A DNA stretch of 64,000 nucleotides from an uncultured Bacilli bacterium (GTDB lineage Bacteria; Bacillota_I; Bacilli_A; RF39; UBA660): positions 36,981 through 100,980 of the forward strand of contig CAKOYD010000004.1 in assembly GCA_934130545.1 (NCBI GenBank). Direction: 5' to 3'. Every line of letters begins with the position of its first letter. Within the stretch, counting starts at the first letter, position 1. Below are positions 37,471-47,254 of this stretch, one piece after another. The translations under genes and the position numbers were made by a program. The notes below the pieces were generated by a model that was given only the letters and a program-made list of their open reading frames with translations, ran no database searches and was not told the DNA's origin.

Positions 37471-39690
37471 TTACTCCTCATTATTATTCTCTAGTTTAAC
37501 TAATACTTCACGAGGTTTTGAACCATTTTGTGGTCCTATTATTCCTCTTTCTTCTAATAAGTCAATAATTCTAGCTGCTCTATTATATCCTAAACGATAC
37601 TTTCTTTGAATTAATGAAGCACTAATCTTACCTGTTCTAACAGCGAAATCAACTATTTCATTATATAGTGGATCATCATATTCATCACTAGATTCATAGT
37701 TATCATCACCTGCTGACCCACTACTAGATGAACTACCACGATCAATAGTCAATGATTCATCATAAATAGCCTTCTGTTGACTAATAGTATAATCAACTAT
37801 TGCTTGTATTTCTTCATCAGATACATAAGCACCTTGAATACGTGTTGGACTATTTGCTCCCATTGGTAAGAATAACATATCACCTTTACCTAACAGTTTT
37901 TCTGCACCACCAGCATCTAGTATTGTACGAGAATCAATTTGTGATGAAACTGCAAAAGATATACGAGATGGAATATTGGCCTTAACAACACCAGTAATTA
38001 CATCAGTCGAAGGTCTTTGTGTTGCAACAATCAAGTGAATACCTGCTGCACGAGCCATTTGTGTAATTCTCATAATAGAGTCCTCAACCTCTTTAGCCGC
38101 TACTAACATCAAATCAGCTAACTCATCAATAATAACAACTATATATGGTAATCTCTGATATTCAGGATTCTTCTCACAAAACTCATTATATGAAGTTATA
38201 TTTTTATTCTTAGTAGCTTCAAACAAATCATATCTTCTTTCCATTTCTACAACAATATTCTTTAAAGCAATTGAAGCCTTTTTAGCATCCGTTACAACCG
38301 GTGCAAGTAGATGTGGTACTCCATTATACATTGAAAATTCAACTTTTTTAGGATCCACTAACACTAACTTTAACTCACTAGGTTTAGTACGCATAAGCAT
38401 TGAAGCAATAATACAGTTTATACATACTGATTTACCACTACCAGTTGAACCTGCTACTAGCATATGTGGAGTTGTATTAATTTCACAATATCTAACCTTA
38501 CCCATAATATCTTTACCAAGACCTACTGAAAGTAATGTCTTATCAGTTATTGCAGGCATATTAGAAAATACTTCTCTAAAACTAACCGGAGCATTAACCT
38601 TATTAGGAAGTTCTATACCAATAGTATTCTTCCCTGGAATAGGTGCCTGAATTCTAACATCCTTAGCAGCTAAAGCAAGTGCTATTTCTCTTTGAATAGA
38701 TAATAACTTACTAACCTTTGTCCCAGCCTTTAACTCTAATTCATATTGCGTAACTGTTGGTCCAATATTAACTTGTACTATCTTACCTGATATATCAAAT
38801 ACCTTAAGTATTTCTTCTAACTTACTAATACAATTTTTAGCATTCACTTCATTTTCTTTACTACTAACATTCTTACTTGCTTTAAGTAAAGAAATAGGAG
38901 GTAATTTATAATCAGTATTAATTGGTACTTCCATCTCATTACTAGGAGGTAATACTACATCATCATTCTTAACAATAGGTACTTCCTTATTACTATTACT
39001 ACTAACTTCACTATCTTTAACCTTTGTAAGTTCATCTACTGAAGATATAACTATTCTCTTATCTTCCTTAACCTCATCAGGTTCATTCTTAACACTATCT
39101 CCACTAGATATTGGAACTTCACTCTTCTTCTCTTTTTTCGTCTTAAGTTTAATCTTAGATAATAACTTAGCAATTGAAGTATTAAAGAATAATACCACTC
39201 CAATAACAACCATTGTAACTAAAACAATATATACTCCATCTTTAAAAGATATATAAAATAAATAACCAAATAGTGCTCCTACCATACCACCACCACAATT
39301 ATCTATCATATCCGTATTCTTAAATGTCTTCATAATATTATCTAATGTTTCAGTAATAATTTCTTGCCCTTGTAATTCATTAACATACTTCATATGTAAA
39401 AGTACTAATAAAGCAATAACTAATACATATAACCCTATCATTCTACTATTTATTAAATCAGGAATCTTTCTCTTTAAAATAAGATAAATCCCAATACCTA
39501 ATAAAAATACTAAAAATAAAGGATAAATAACCCCCACTAAAAAAACAGCAAATGATCTAATAAAATTCCCAGCTGGACCATATCCCCCAATTCCAATTAT
39601 CGAAAACAAAATTAGTAATACACCTACTACCTCATTACTATATTCAAATTTAGCACCATCTTTTTGTTTCTTTTGTTTCTTCTTTGCCAT
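37471..39690 (-). CDS. ftsK: DNA translocase FtsK/SpoIIIE
   Basis: About 739 residues: four N-terminal membrane helices (about 22-185), an acidic linker, the ATPase motor (Walker A GSTGSGKS, Walker B VVIIDELADLML, IHLIVATQRPSTDVITGVVKANIPSRISF) and a C-terminal gamma winged helix (TGKISASLIQRKYRLGYNRAARIIDLLEERGIIG) that reads DNA polarity sequences. It pumps chromosome DNA through the septum. The neighbouring ymfF-ymfH matches the Bacillus order around spoIIIE. Confidence 0.95.
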   Translation of the reverse strand: MAKKKQKKQKDGAKFEYSNEVVGVLLILFSIIGIGGYGPAGNFIRSFAVFLVGVIYPLFLVFLLGIGIYLILKRKIPDLINSRMIGLYVLVIALLVLLHMKYVNELQGQEIITETLDNIMKTFKNTDMIDNCGGGMVGALFGYLFYISFKDGVYIVLVTMVVIGVVLFFNTSIAKLLSKIKLKTKKEKKSEVPISSGDSVKNEPDEVKEDKRIVISSVDELTKVKDSEVSSNSNKEVPIVKNDDVVLPPSNEMEVPINTDYKLPPISLLKASKNVSSKENEVNAKNCISKLEEILKVFDISGKIVQVNIGPTVTQYELELKAGTKVSKLLSIQREIALALAAKDVRIQAPIPGKNTIGIELPNKVNAPVSFREVFSNMPAITDKTLLSVGLGKDIMGKVRYCEINTTPHMLVAGSTGSGKSVCINCIIASMLMRTKPSELKLVLVDPKKVEFSMYNGVPHLLAPVVTDAKKASIALKNIVVEMERRYDLFEATKNKNITSYNEFCEKNPEYQRLPYIVVIIDELADLMLVAAKEVEDSIMRITQMARAAGIHLIVATQRPSTDVITGVVKANIPSRISFAVSSQIDSRTILDAGGAEKLLGKGDMLFLPMGANSPTRIQGAYVSDEEIQAIVDYTISQQKAIYDESLTIDRGSSSSSGSAGDDNYESSDEYDDPLYNEIVDFAVRTGKISASLIQRKYRLGYNRAARIIDLLEERGIIGPQNGSKPREVLVKLENNNEE

Positions 39691-39745
39691 AATCATTCAC
39701 TTCCTACCATAAAAATTATATCAAATTACTAATTAAAAGTAAATA

Positions 39746-40693
39746 TTACCCCTTATTATAATTAGCAATATCTTTATTAATTATAAATAACTCTATCCCT
39801 AATCCTTTATCTATCTTGCCTGTCTTAATACCACTATCAAGATCAAATAAATAAGATAAGTAATTAGCTAACTCTTCTTTAGTATAACTATATATTTTAG
39901 GAATAGTCTTCTGTACTCTAAATGGATGAGCATCTATTTCTCTACTTATCCCATTTGCATCCATTCCCTTATCATATAAAGTCTTTACTTGTAATAAAAA
40001 TCTAAATTGATTAGCTAGTAAAGTAATAATAGATAATTCATCATACCCATTATTAATAAACTTACGATATAAACTAAGTGCTCTATCAGTATTTCCAACA
40101 ATAACTGCTTCTGAAAGTAAATATATCTCTTCTTCTATATTATCTATAGTAATCTCATTAACATCATTTCTATTAATTATTTTATCATCACTTTTATATA
40201 AAAATATCTTATCTACTTCATTAGTAGCATTATCAATATTATTACCCACCCTACTAATAAAATAATCTAAAGTAGTACCATCTATCTTATATCCATTACT
40301 CTGTATATAATTCTTTAAATAAGTCTTAATATAACCTTTATTATCACTAACATTAATAACTTCTCCAATAGTACTTAACTTCTTATATAATTTCTTTCTA
40401 CTATCTACCTTATCACCATTAACTACTAATACTAAATAATTATCCCTATTATAATTATCTAAATATTTAAGTAAATCATTATCGTCCATTTGAAAACTAA
40501 AATTATCACATACAATTAACTTATTCTTTTCAAACATTCCTACCATTGATAAATCATCTATAACATCTCTTAAAAGAAAATCATCAAGATTATATCTTAT
40601 CTCTTCCTTAATACCTAATTTATCTTTTATATCATTAATATATTTATTAGTAATACCTAAATCATTACCATATATTAAATAAAAATTTTTCAT
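39746..40693 (-). CDS. holA: DNA polymerase III subunit delta
   Basis: 315 residues with the delta family pattern: MKNFYLIYGNDLGITNKYI at the start, a diverged AAA-like domain and a helical collar domain (ITLLANQFRFLLQVKTLYDKGMDANGISREIDAHPFRVQKTI, then LFDLDSGIKTGKIDKGLGIELFI). It opens the sliding clamp as part of the clamp loader. Confidence 0.9.
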   Translation of the reverse strand: MKNFYLIYGNDLGITNKYINDIKDKLGIKEEIRYNLDDFLLRDVIDDLSMVGMFEKNKLIVCDNFSFQMDDNDLLKYLDNYNRDNYLVLVVNGDKVDSRKKLYKKLSTIGEVINVSDNKGYIKTYLKNYIQSNGYKIDGTTLDYFISRVGNNIDNATNEVDKIFLYKSDDKIINRNDVNEITIDNIEEEIYLLSEAVIVGNTDRALSLYRKFINNGYDELSIITLLANQFRFLLQVKTLYDKGMDANGISREIDAHPFRVQKTIPKIYSYTKEELANYLSYLFDLDSGIKTGKIDKGLGIELFIINKDIANYNKG

Positions 40694-40700
40694 CCTACCA

Positions 40701-41555
40701 CTACTCTTCTTCTACACACTCATATCCATTACTCTTATAGTATCCTACTACTTCATCATAAGATGTCATTAACTCATAATTTTCTATTGATTTACCACTA
40801 CTAGTATAAGTAAATATTAATTCATTATCATTAAACTTATAATCATCCATCCTATTTTCAGCCCATAAATTAGTATACTTAAAGCTATTATAATCACCCT
40901 TATTATAAAACTGATAACTAACATCATGACTTAAATATCTTAATTTTTTCTTTTGATCAAACTCTAAATATAACTTATCACTATATTTATATTCTTCTGA
41001 TTTTATACCATCATTTATCGTACAAAGAACCTTATCATATTGTTTCAAATACTTATCTTTATTAAAATAAATATATATTGCCCCCGCTAAAAGAAAAAGA
41101 AAAATAATAAGCATAAAATATAAAAAGCCTAATGATTCATTATTCTCTTCTTCACTAGCATCCACTACCTCTTTAGGAATAGTTAATTCATCTAACTTAA
41201 CTAAAAGATCATTCCCAACATTTTTATCATTATTTGAAATAATTTCTACCTCAGTCATATTACTAATATCAATCGCACTATATTCATTATCATTAACATT
41301 ACTAATAATTTTATTAACATAATCAAAAATAATATTCTCTTTATCTTGTTTAACATCAAAAATAACTATTGTATTACCTTTAATATAAACTGTGCCATAA
41401 CATAAAATACCACTCTGATAATCATTATTATCAGCATATATTATATAATTATCACTATATTTGACATGAGTAAAACAAGCAAATACTGAAACTCTTTTTT
41501 CCTTCTTATTAAAAGAAGCATTAATATCTTTTACTTTAAGTATCTTCCCTATCAC
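40701..41555 (-). CDS. Single-span membrane protein of unknown function
   Basis: About 284 residues. An N-terminal cytoplasmic beta-rich domain (about 1-100) is followed by one membrane helix (about 145-165, FLYFMLIIFLFLLAGAIYIYF) and an extracellular domain of about 115 residues. The GTG at 41555, nine bases after GGAG, is the best-supported start. It resembles the next two genes in having one span and a lysine-rich outer domain, but I see no sequence family. Confidence 0.5.
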   Translation of the reverse strand: MIGKILKVKDINASFNKKEKRVSVFACFTHVKYSDNYIIYADNNDYQSGILCYGTVYIKGNTIVIFDVKQDKENIIFDYVNKIISNVNDNEYSAIDISNMTEVEIISNNDKNVGNDLLVKLDELTIPKEVVDASEEENNESLGFLYFMLIIFLFLLAGAIYIYFNKDKYLKQYDKVLCTINDGIKSEEYKYSDKLYLEFDQKKKLRYLSHDVSYQFYNKGDYNSFKYTNLWAENRMDDYKFNDNELIFTYTSSGKSIENYELMTSYDEVVGYYKSNGYECVEEE

Positions 41556-41626
41556 ATTTACCCACTCCAATTATATTTCTTCTACTTAATAATATCACAA
41601 AAACTAATTATAGACAAGCATATCAT

Positions 41627-41660
41627 CATAAAAAAACATGCTCTTTTCTAAGCACATTTT
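41627..41660 (-). terminator. Terminator after the 305-residue membrane protein gene
   Basis: On the minus strand TGTGCT and AGCATG pair with wobbles, and seven T residues follow. It lies just past the gene's stop. Confidence 0.5.
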
Positions 41661-41666
41661 TCTCTA

Positions 41667-42584
41667 TTATTCTTCATATCTAACTTCACTCATATAATTA
41701 AAACCACTTATAAATGAATCATCTGAATAATCTCTAACTCTATTAGTCATTACATCATTTATTGGTATTAAAGTATAATCTTTAAGTATTACATACTTAT
41801 AAGTAAATGTTAAAACATCATCATAATATTTAGTTAATAGATTAATCTTTACTGTAGTAGTAATTGTCTTATTTAAATCAGTATCAAAATAACTCATTAA
41901 TTCATAAAAACCTTTGTCAGTCTTTACTATTCTCTCATTATATATTCTAATAACTTTTTCTCCTTCATAATTACCACTAACCTTATCAATAGTGGGATAC
42001 TTATTATTAGAATTATATAATAATCTATATATAATATTATCTTTAACATAAACATAATTAGACATAAAATCATAATCTATTTTCTTACCAAGATACTCCA
42101 TAGAATATTCCCACTTTAAATAATCACTAAGTTTATAATCAGCATTTAAATACATATCATAACTATCTCTAACTTTATTATCCGTATTATTATCATGTAA
42201 TGTATATAAAGTATCTTTATCATCAAAGAACGCTATATCAGCACCCCAACTAGGTCTAATATTCATAACTTTAATATTACTAGGTATATCATATACTTTC
42301 TTATATTCAAAATTACCACTATCTAATAAACTAGGATTAAATATATAAATAGCATTATTACTAATAAAAGCATATTTATTAAAACAAGTATCTTCATTTA
42401 ATATATCCCCATTAGTAACCTTATTATAAGCATAATCCTTATCTTTTTTAGTATTCTCCTTAGCTTCCTCCACTAATGTTTTAGAACTAATAACCCCATT
42501 CTTATTTAGCATAAATATCAATAAAATAATTACCCCAATAACTAAAATACCAATACCTACATATAATAATTTCTTATTTTTCAT
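41667..42584 (-). CDS. Anchored extracellular protein of unknown function
   Basis: About 305 residues. A short basic start and one hydrophobic helix (about 6-28, LYVGIGILVIGVIILLIFML) anchor a large outside domain rich in Asp, Tyr, Asn and Lys. No catalytic motif is seen. I chose the ATG at 42584, directly after AGGTGGGGT, rather than an in-frame codon 51 bases upstream inside the preceding gene. It follows that gene by 7 bases. Confidence 0.5.
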   Translation of the reverse strand: MKNKKLLYVGIGILVIGVIILLIFMLNKNGVISSKTLVEEAKENTKKDKDYAYNKVTNGDILNEDTCFNKYAFISNNAIYIFNPSLLDSGNFEYKKVYDIPSNIKVMNIRPSWGADIAFFDDKDTLYTLHDNNTDNKVRDSYDMYLNADYKLSDYLKWEYSMEYLGKKIDYDFMSNYVYVKDNIIYRLLYNSNNKYPTIDKVSGNYEGEKVIRIYNERIVKTDKGFYELMSYFDTDLNKTITTTVKINLLTKYYDDVLTFTYKYVILKDYTLIPINDVMTNRVRDYSDDSFISGFNYMSEVRYEE

Positions 42585-42591
42585 ACCCCAC

Positions 42592-43683
42592 CTATTTTTC
42601 GATATAGCCGCTTGTCTTTTGTGTGTACATATCATCAGTTACCGTTTTATATCTCTTACCATCATAATCATCAGTAAACCCATTATAAGCTTTATAAATA
42701 TCTCCTGTTTCAGTATCATATACTCTTTCATAACCAAGTATTGCATCACTTTGTTTTTGACTCATAATATCATAAGACTTATTTCTCTTCTCCCATGAAT
42801 CCATAATACCATCACTTATTTGATTACCTATTGCTCTAATTTGCTCAAAATTTTTCATAACAGCATCCTGCTCACTATTAAATCCAGTAATAAAAGTATC
42901 ACTAAACTCCAAAGAGGAAACAATAGTCCTTAATGTATCCTGCCAATCAATAAATTCATCTTTTGGCGTAGTAATAAAAATTGCATCATAAACATTTAAA
43001 TATTGTATATCTATCTGCTTTCCTGAAATTATATTCTCATAAACATAATATGTTCCAACATCATAAACATAAGCCGTAAATAAGCCTTCTCCTTCTTTAC
43101 CATTCTCATCTTTAAATGACGCTCTTAAAGTATCTCCACCAAGACTACCTTTACCTAGATTTTCACTCACAGTAAAATTATTTAATACTGGAAAAGTAAA
43201 TGCAGTTGTATTATTTAAAGTACCTAAATCATTAAATATTTTATAAAAGCCCTCAGTATCTTTAGTAGCAATTACACTTGCCTTAGCAAATATATTGTTT
43301 GGATAATACTTTTGTTGCCATGCTTTAGCTTCTTCTGACTTGTTATATCCCTCAGTCTTTAAATTAAAGAAAAATTGATAAAGAGGATTTTCTGGATTAT
43401 ACATCTTAATCGTATAATGGATATAATCTCCCAGTGTATCTACTTTCCAACCTACCGGCTTCTTTATAGAAAAGTTCCCATTATTATAGTCTTCTAAAAC
43501 TACTTCACTCGCACTATTCTTAACAATCTTAACGTCTGTATTCAAACCAATACCTCCACCATCAATAACTTTAATAATATCGCAAGATACCCCTACTAAA
43601 ACTAATACACCTACTACTATTAAAGTAATAAATAATGGCTTATTGGATTTTAATTTAACTAATTTATCTTTTAAATTTTTCAT
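42592..43683 (-). CDS. Anchored extracellular protein of unknown function
   Basis: 363 residues with an N-terminal helix (about 16-35) and a large outer domain with the segment NFSIKKPVGWKVDTLGDYIHYTIKMYNPENP, similar in style to PsbP/DUF-type lipobox-free secreted domains. Helical C-terminal part. A conserved function is not recognised. It is the first of two coupled genes. A single Cys near the membrane (GVSCDII) is not in a lipobox. Confidence 0.5.
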   Translation of the reverse strand: MKNLKDKLVKLKSNKPLFITLIVVGVLVLVGVSCDIIKVIDGGGIGLNTDVKIVKNSASEVVLEDYNNGNFSIKKPVGWKVDTLGDYIHYTIKMYNPENPLYQFFFNLKTEGYNKSEEAKAWQQKYYPNNIFAKASVIATKDTEGFYKIFNDLGTLNNTTAFTFPVLNNFTVSENLGKGSLGGDTLRASFKDENGKEGEGLFTAYVYDVGTYYVYENIISGKQIDIQYLNVYDAIFITTPKDEFIDWQDTLRTIVSSLEFSDTFITGFNSEQDAVMKNFEQIRAIGNQISDGIMDSWEKRNKSYDIMSQKQSDAILGYERVYDTETGDIYKAYNGFTDDYDGKRYKTVTDDMYTQKTSGYIEK

Positions 43684-43769
43684 ACTTCACTCCTTTTCAT
43701 TAGCTAATTATAGTATACTCTACCAACTAATATATATCAATTAATTTGCCGAATAAAACAATGTTTCTA

Positions 43770-43799
43770 ATGACAAGTCCAATCTAAATATAGTATAAT
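43770..43799 (+). promoter_or_regulatory. Promoter of the double-HTH regulator gene
   Basis: ATGACA, an 18-base spacer and a perfect TATAAT, 20 bases before the ATG. An AGGTGAAAA site follows. Confidence 0.55.
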
Positions 43800-43818
43800 T
43801 AAAACGAGGTGAAAACAC

Positions 43819-45534
43819 ATGACATTTAAAGATACATTTAATAAACTATTAAAAGAACTAAATTGTACATCACGAAAACTATCTATAAACTCAGGTATTT
43901 CAGAATCAGTAATAAGTAGATACCGTAGTGGTGAAAGAACTCCTAAAAAAGATAGTACCCAAATTAATAAACTAATAAATACTTTATATAATATTTCTCA
44001 CGAACAAGAACTAAAATATACTAAAGAAGATATTAAGAATATACTATTAAGCACTCTACAAGAAGATAATTCTTTTGATTATGAAACATTAAGTAAAAAC
44101 TTAAATAACTTAATTATCACTCTTAATATAAATATAAATGATTTATCTAAATATATAGTCTTTGATTCATCACATATATCAAGAATTAGATATGGTAAAA
44201 CTAAACCATCTGATCCTATCTCGTTTTCTAATAAAATAGCTAACTATATTGTATTAAAATATAATGACTCCGATAACATAAAAAAACTATCCTTATTAAT
44301 AAATAATAATATTACTAGTAATACTCTATTTGATCAAATATTTACTTATCTAACAAGTAATAATAATTCTAATAATAACGAAGATAACCATATTAATGAC
44401 TTCTTAAATAATTTAAATAATTTTGATTTAAATGACTATATAAAAGCCATAAAATTTGATCAATTAAAAGTACCCACTATTCCATTTTACAAAGCTAGAA
44501 CTAAGAATTATTATGAACTAGAAGAAATGAAACAAGCTGAAATTGATTTCTTAAAAGCTACAGTTCTATCTAAATCAAAAGAAGATATCTTTATGTGCTC
44601 TGACATGCCAATGGAAGATATGGCTAAAGACATTGAATTTGGTAAAAAATGGATGTTTGGTATTGCCATGTGTTTAAAAAAAGGTCTTCACTTAAATATC
44701 ATTCATAATCTTGATCGCCCATTTAATGAAATGATGCTAGGACTTGAAAGTTGGATTCCTATATATATGACTGGTCAAGTATCACCATATTACTTTAAAG
44801 AATCTAAAAATAATATCTATGGTCACTTAAATTATACTTCAGGTAATTATGCCTTATATGGTGAATGTATCAAAGGTTATCATGACAAAGGAAAATATTA
44901 TCTTACAAGTAATTCTAAAGAAATAGAATACTATAAAAATAAAACTAACTATTTACTTAAAAAAGCTACTCCCTTAATGGAAATATATACTGAAAAAGAT
45001 AAAGATTTATATCAAACTTTCTTACTAAATGATAGTAAAATAAAAAGTAATCGTCAAAGGACTCTAAATACTCTACCATTGTTTACTATTAATGATAAAC
45101 TACTAGATAAAATGTTAAAAAGAAATAAAATAAGTAAAGAAGATATTATTAAAATTAAAAAATATAAACAAAACGAAGAAAACTATGTTAATAACATTCT
45201 AAAGAATAATATAATTACTGATACTATCTATAACTATGAAAATGAATTTACTAATAGCTTATCTCTATCTCTTGAAAATATCTTTTATAATCAAAAAATA
45301 ACCTATACTTATCATGAATATCTTGAGCACTTAAAAGATACCATAAACTATAGTAATAAAAACTATCACGTAATTATCAATAATGACCAAACATTTAAAA
45401 ATATCTCTATTAATATTGTTGATAATAATTATGTAATTATCTCCAAAAGTATCAATCCAACTATTCACTTTGTAATAAGACATCCTAAATTAAAAAGTGC
45501 TATTGAAAACTTTAAACCACTAGTAAAAGAATAA
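43819..45534 (+). CDS. Large regulator with two XRE-like HTH segments
   Basis: 571 residues. Residues 1-60 form an XRE-type HTH (TSRKLSINSGISESVISRYRSGERTPKKDS), and residues about 85-140 contain a second one (NINDLSKYIVFDSSHISRIRYGKTKPSD). The remaining 400 residues form an unknown domain with MFGIAMCLKKGLHLNIIHNLDRPFNEMMLGLESWIPIYMTGQVSPYYF, which looks like a conserved core. I suspect a ligand-sensing regulator, but the effector domain is not identified. Gene has its own promoter and terminator. Confidence 0.6.
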   Translation: MTFKDTFNKLLKELNCTSRKLSINSGISESVISRYRSGERTPKKDSTQINKLINTLYNISHEQELKYTKEDIKNILLSTLQEDNSFDYETLSKNLNNLIITLNININDLSKYIVFDSSHISRIRYGKTKPSDPISFSNKIANYIVLKYNDSDNIKKLSLLINNNITSNTLFDQIFTYLTSNNNSNNNEDNHINDFLNNLNNFDLNDYIKAIKFDQLKVPTIPFYKARTKNYYELEEMKQAEIDFLKATVLSKSKEDIFMCSDMPMEDMAKDIEFGKKWMFGIAMCLKKGLHLNIIHNLDRPFNEMMLGLESWIPIYMTGQVSPYYFKESKNNIYGHLNYTSGNYALYGECIKGYHDKGKYYLTSNSKEIEYYKNKTNYLLKKATPLMEIYTEKDKDLYQTFLLNDSKIKSNRQRTLNTLPLFTINDKLLDKMLKRNKISKEDIIKIKKYKQNEENYVNNILKNNIITDTIYNYENEFTNSLSLSLENIFYNQKITYTYHEYLEHLKDTINYSNKNYHVIINNDQTFKNISINIVDNNYVIISKSINPTIHFVIRHPKLKSAIENFKPLVKE

Positions 45535-45571
45535 GAACGCGATTCTCTATGAAAGAATCGCGTTCTTTTTA
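45535..45571. terminator. Strong bidirectional terminator
   Basis: GAACGCGATTCT and AGAATCGCGTTC form a perfect 12-bp, GC-rich stem with T/A runs, between the convergent regulator and MATE-like genes. Confidence 0.92.
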
Positions 45572-46755
45572 TATTTCCTTATAACATTACCATTCTTGTC
45601 AATTCGATAATTTAAATAGAACATCACATTAACCGTTATAAATTGATATACTGATGAACATACTTGTCCTAACCCCGTACAAAATGGGGAATCAATTAAT
45701 GACATACCAATTCTTAATATTAATGCTATAACTTCATTAGAAGTTGTCTTCAAAGCTGAATACTCTAACTGTAAATAACAAATCTTTAATCTATACATTG
45801 GATACAATAAGAAATTAATTATCTCAAAACTAAAATATATTATAGTAATCCTTATATCTAAATCATAAAGCCAATATAATATTCCAAACATAACTAAACT
45901 AGTACTAAATAATATCGATAATAACTTATAAGCATTATTTATATGTTCATTATAATTAAACTCATTCTTACTTATATCTATATTAGCCGCTACTACCATA
46001 GCATCTGCTGTATCCCATTGTGTATCTGTTATCAAAGCCACAAATGTTATTGCTAAAGCATATACTTCTCCATACTCTAAAGTATTAGATAACCCAAATA
46101 AAAATATTATTAAATAAGCAAAATTATTAAATAGTTCTGCCGAATCATATCTTATCCACTTAGATAAATTAATTGTAAACTTAAACTTACTACTATTATC
46201 AATATAAATATACAAAGTAAATAGTGCTAAAGGTATTAAAGTAGCTATAACTATAATAACCTGATTCTTAGTAATTAACGAAGTACCTATCAACAATATA
46301 AAGTTTAATAAATTAAATATTAAAGAATTCTTATTAGCTATCTTATTCTTACCTTCATAATATAACTTATTCTGTATCATAGAAAACACTAAAGTAATAA
46401 ATAATTGTATTATTGAATATATCGTAAAAGTCCTATATATACCTACGTCCATATTCATAAACTTAATATAATTATTCACATTAAATAAAATAATTGTAAA
46501 TATAATAATCGCTATAAGAGTACCTACTACTAACCCTGACATAACAGTATCTTCATTATTATCTTTCTCTTTACTTATACTAGCACCCGTTGAAAATATT
46601 GATCTAATTATATAATATATAAATTGTAACGGATATGTTAATGTAAAAATATTAATTAAATTTTCATCTACTATTATCCCTAATAAAAGCCATGAAATTA
46701 TTGGTATAAAAGATAATAATGATAAATCAAAACTTATTCTTAACAGTCTCTTCAT
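45547..46755 (-). CDS. MATE-like multidrug/Na+ efflux transporter
   Basis: 402 residues with about 12 membrane helices in two bundles of six, as in MATE proteins. The N-terminus is short (MKRLLRISFDLSLLSFIPII). Conserved MATE charge positions are weak, so the substrate cannot be guessed. It overlaps the bidirectional terminator at its 3' end and is transcribed alone. Confidence 0.7.
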   Translation of the reverse strand: MKRLLRISFDLSLLSFIPIISWLLLGIIVDENLINIFTLTYPLQFIYYIIRSIFSTGASISKEKDNNEDTVMSGLVVGTLIAIIIFTIILFNVNNYIKFMNMDVGIYRTFTIYSIIQLFITLVFSMIQNKLYYEGKNKIANKNSLIFNLLNFILLIGTSLITKNQVIIVIATLIPLALFTLYIYIDNSSKFKFTINLSKWIRYDSAELFNNFAYLIIFLFGLSNTLEYGEVYALAITFVALITDTQWDTADAMVVAANIDISKNEFNYNEHINNAYKLLSILFSTSLVMFGILYWLYDLDIRITIIYFSFEIINFLLYPMYRLKICYLQLEYSALKTTSNEVIALILRIGMSLIDSPFCTGLGQVCSSVYQFITVNVMFYLNYRIDKNGNVIRKYKKNAILS

Positions 46756-46808
46756 ATTTACACCTACTATAATATAATTATAACATAGACATCCTGTTTG
46801 ATAAAGAA

Positions 46809-46841
46809 AAATAGAATGTATTTATTCAACATTCTATTTAA
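46809..46841 (-). terminator. AIPR-side terminator, target of the MITE-like insertion
   Basis: AAATAGAATGT and ACATTCTATTT pair over 11 bp, and on the minus strand are followed by TTCTTT. It was probably the original terminator of the AIPR gene. The insertion now lies inside its transcribed region, between the gene and this hairpin. Confidence 0.55.
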
Positions 46842-47239
46842 TGTAGATTAAATTTGAAAGTGCACAATTGTTGTGCAGTTAAGTTTGTAATTCTATTAAT
46901 TGTCAATGGCGAGCATGCGAGTTCATTTTAACCATTGACAATTATCTATTTATTTATAATTAATCTGGCATTAAGTCAATGAATACTTGACTTAATGCTT
47001 ATTCAATATACAATATAAATCAAATTTTAGAGAAATATAGGTATGTGCACTTACATTTGAAATTTATAATGCCTATATCTTTTTGTCATGAATTAATATA
47101 ATTAAGCAGATTGAATTTTCTTAAATTTCAATCTGTTTAATGTTGTTTTCTAACTTAATATTGTGCATTGTGTATTGAAAATGCATAATTTTTGTTGTTT
47201 CACACTTAATTGTGCACTTTACTTTTTATTTAACTACAT
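46841..47239. mobile_element. MITE-like non-autonomous element, ~399 bp, hairpin-rich
   Basis: The ends are inverted: ATGTAG-A-TTAAAT with AAAGTGCACAATT on the left (46841-46869) and their complements, ending CTACAT, on the right (47208-47239). TCTATTTA flanks both sides (46833-46840 and 47240-47247), an 8-bp target duplication. No open frame of useful length is present. Inside are six hairpins, including perfect 12-bp stems at 46898-46943 and 46968-46998. IS256, IS6 and ISL3 families make 8-bp duplications, so one of these may mobilise it; none is in the window. Confidence 0.7.
46968..46998. repeat. Perfect 12-bp hairpin inside the MITE-like element
   Basis: GCATTAAGTCAA, loop TGAATAC, TTGACTTAATGC. 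Neighbouring hairpins are at 46861-46877 (TGCACAA-TTG-TTGTGCA), 46898-46943 (AATTGTCAATGG stem), 47035-47078 (ATATAGGTAT stem), 47101-47141 (CAGATTGAA stem, interrupted outer pairs) and 47160-47189 (ATTGTGCAT stem with a wobble). Confidence 0.8.
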
Positions 47240-47254
47240 TCTATTTAACTAAAT

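Noticed and set aside
46841..47239. CRISPR array or a retron RNA
   Set aside because: The repeats are different palindromes rather than identical repeats with spacers; no cas or reverse transcriptase gene is near. The end repeats and target duplication explain it better.
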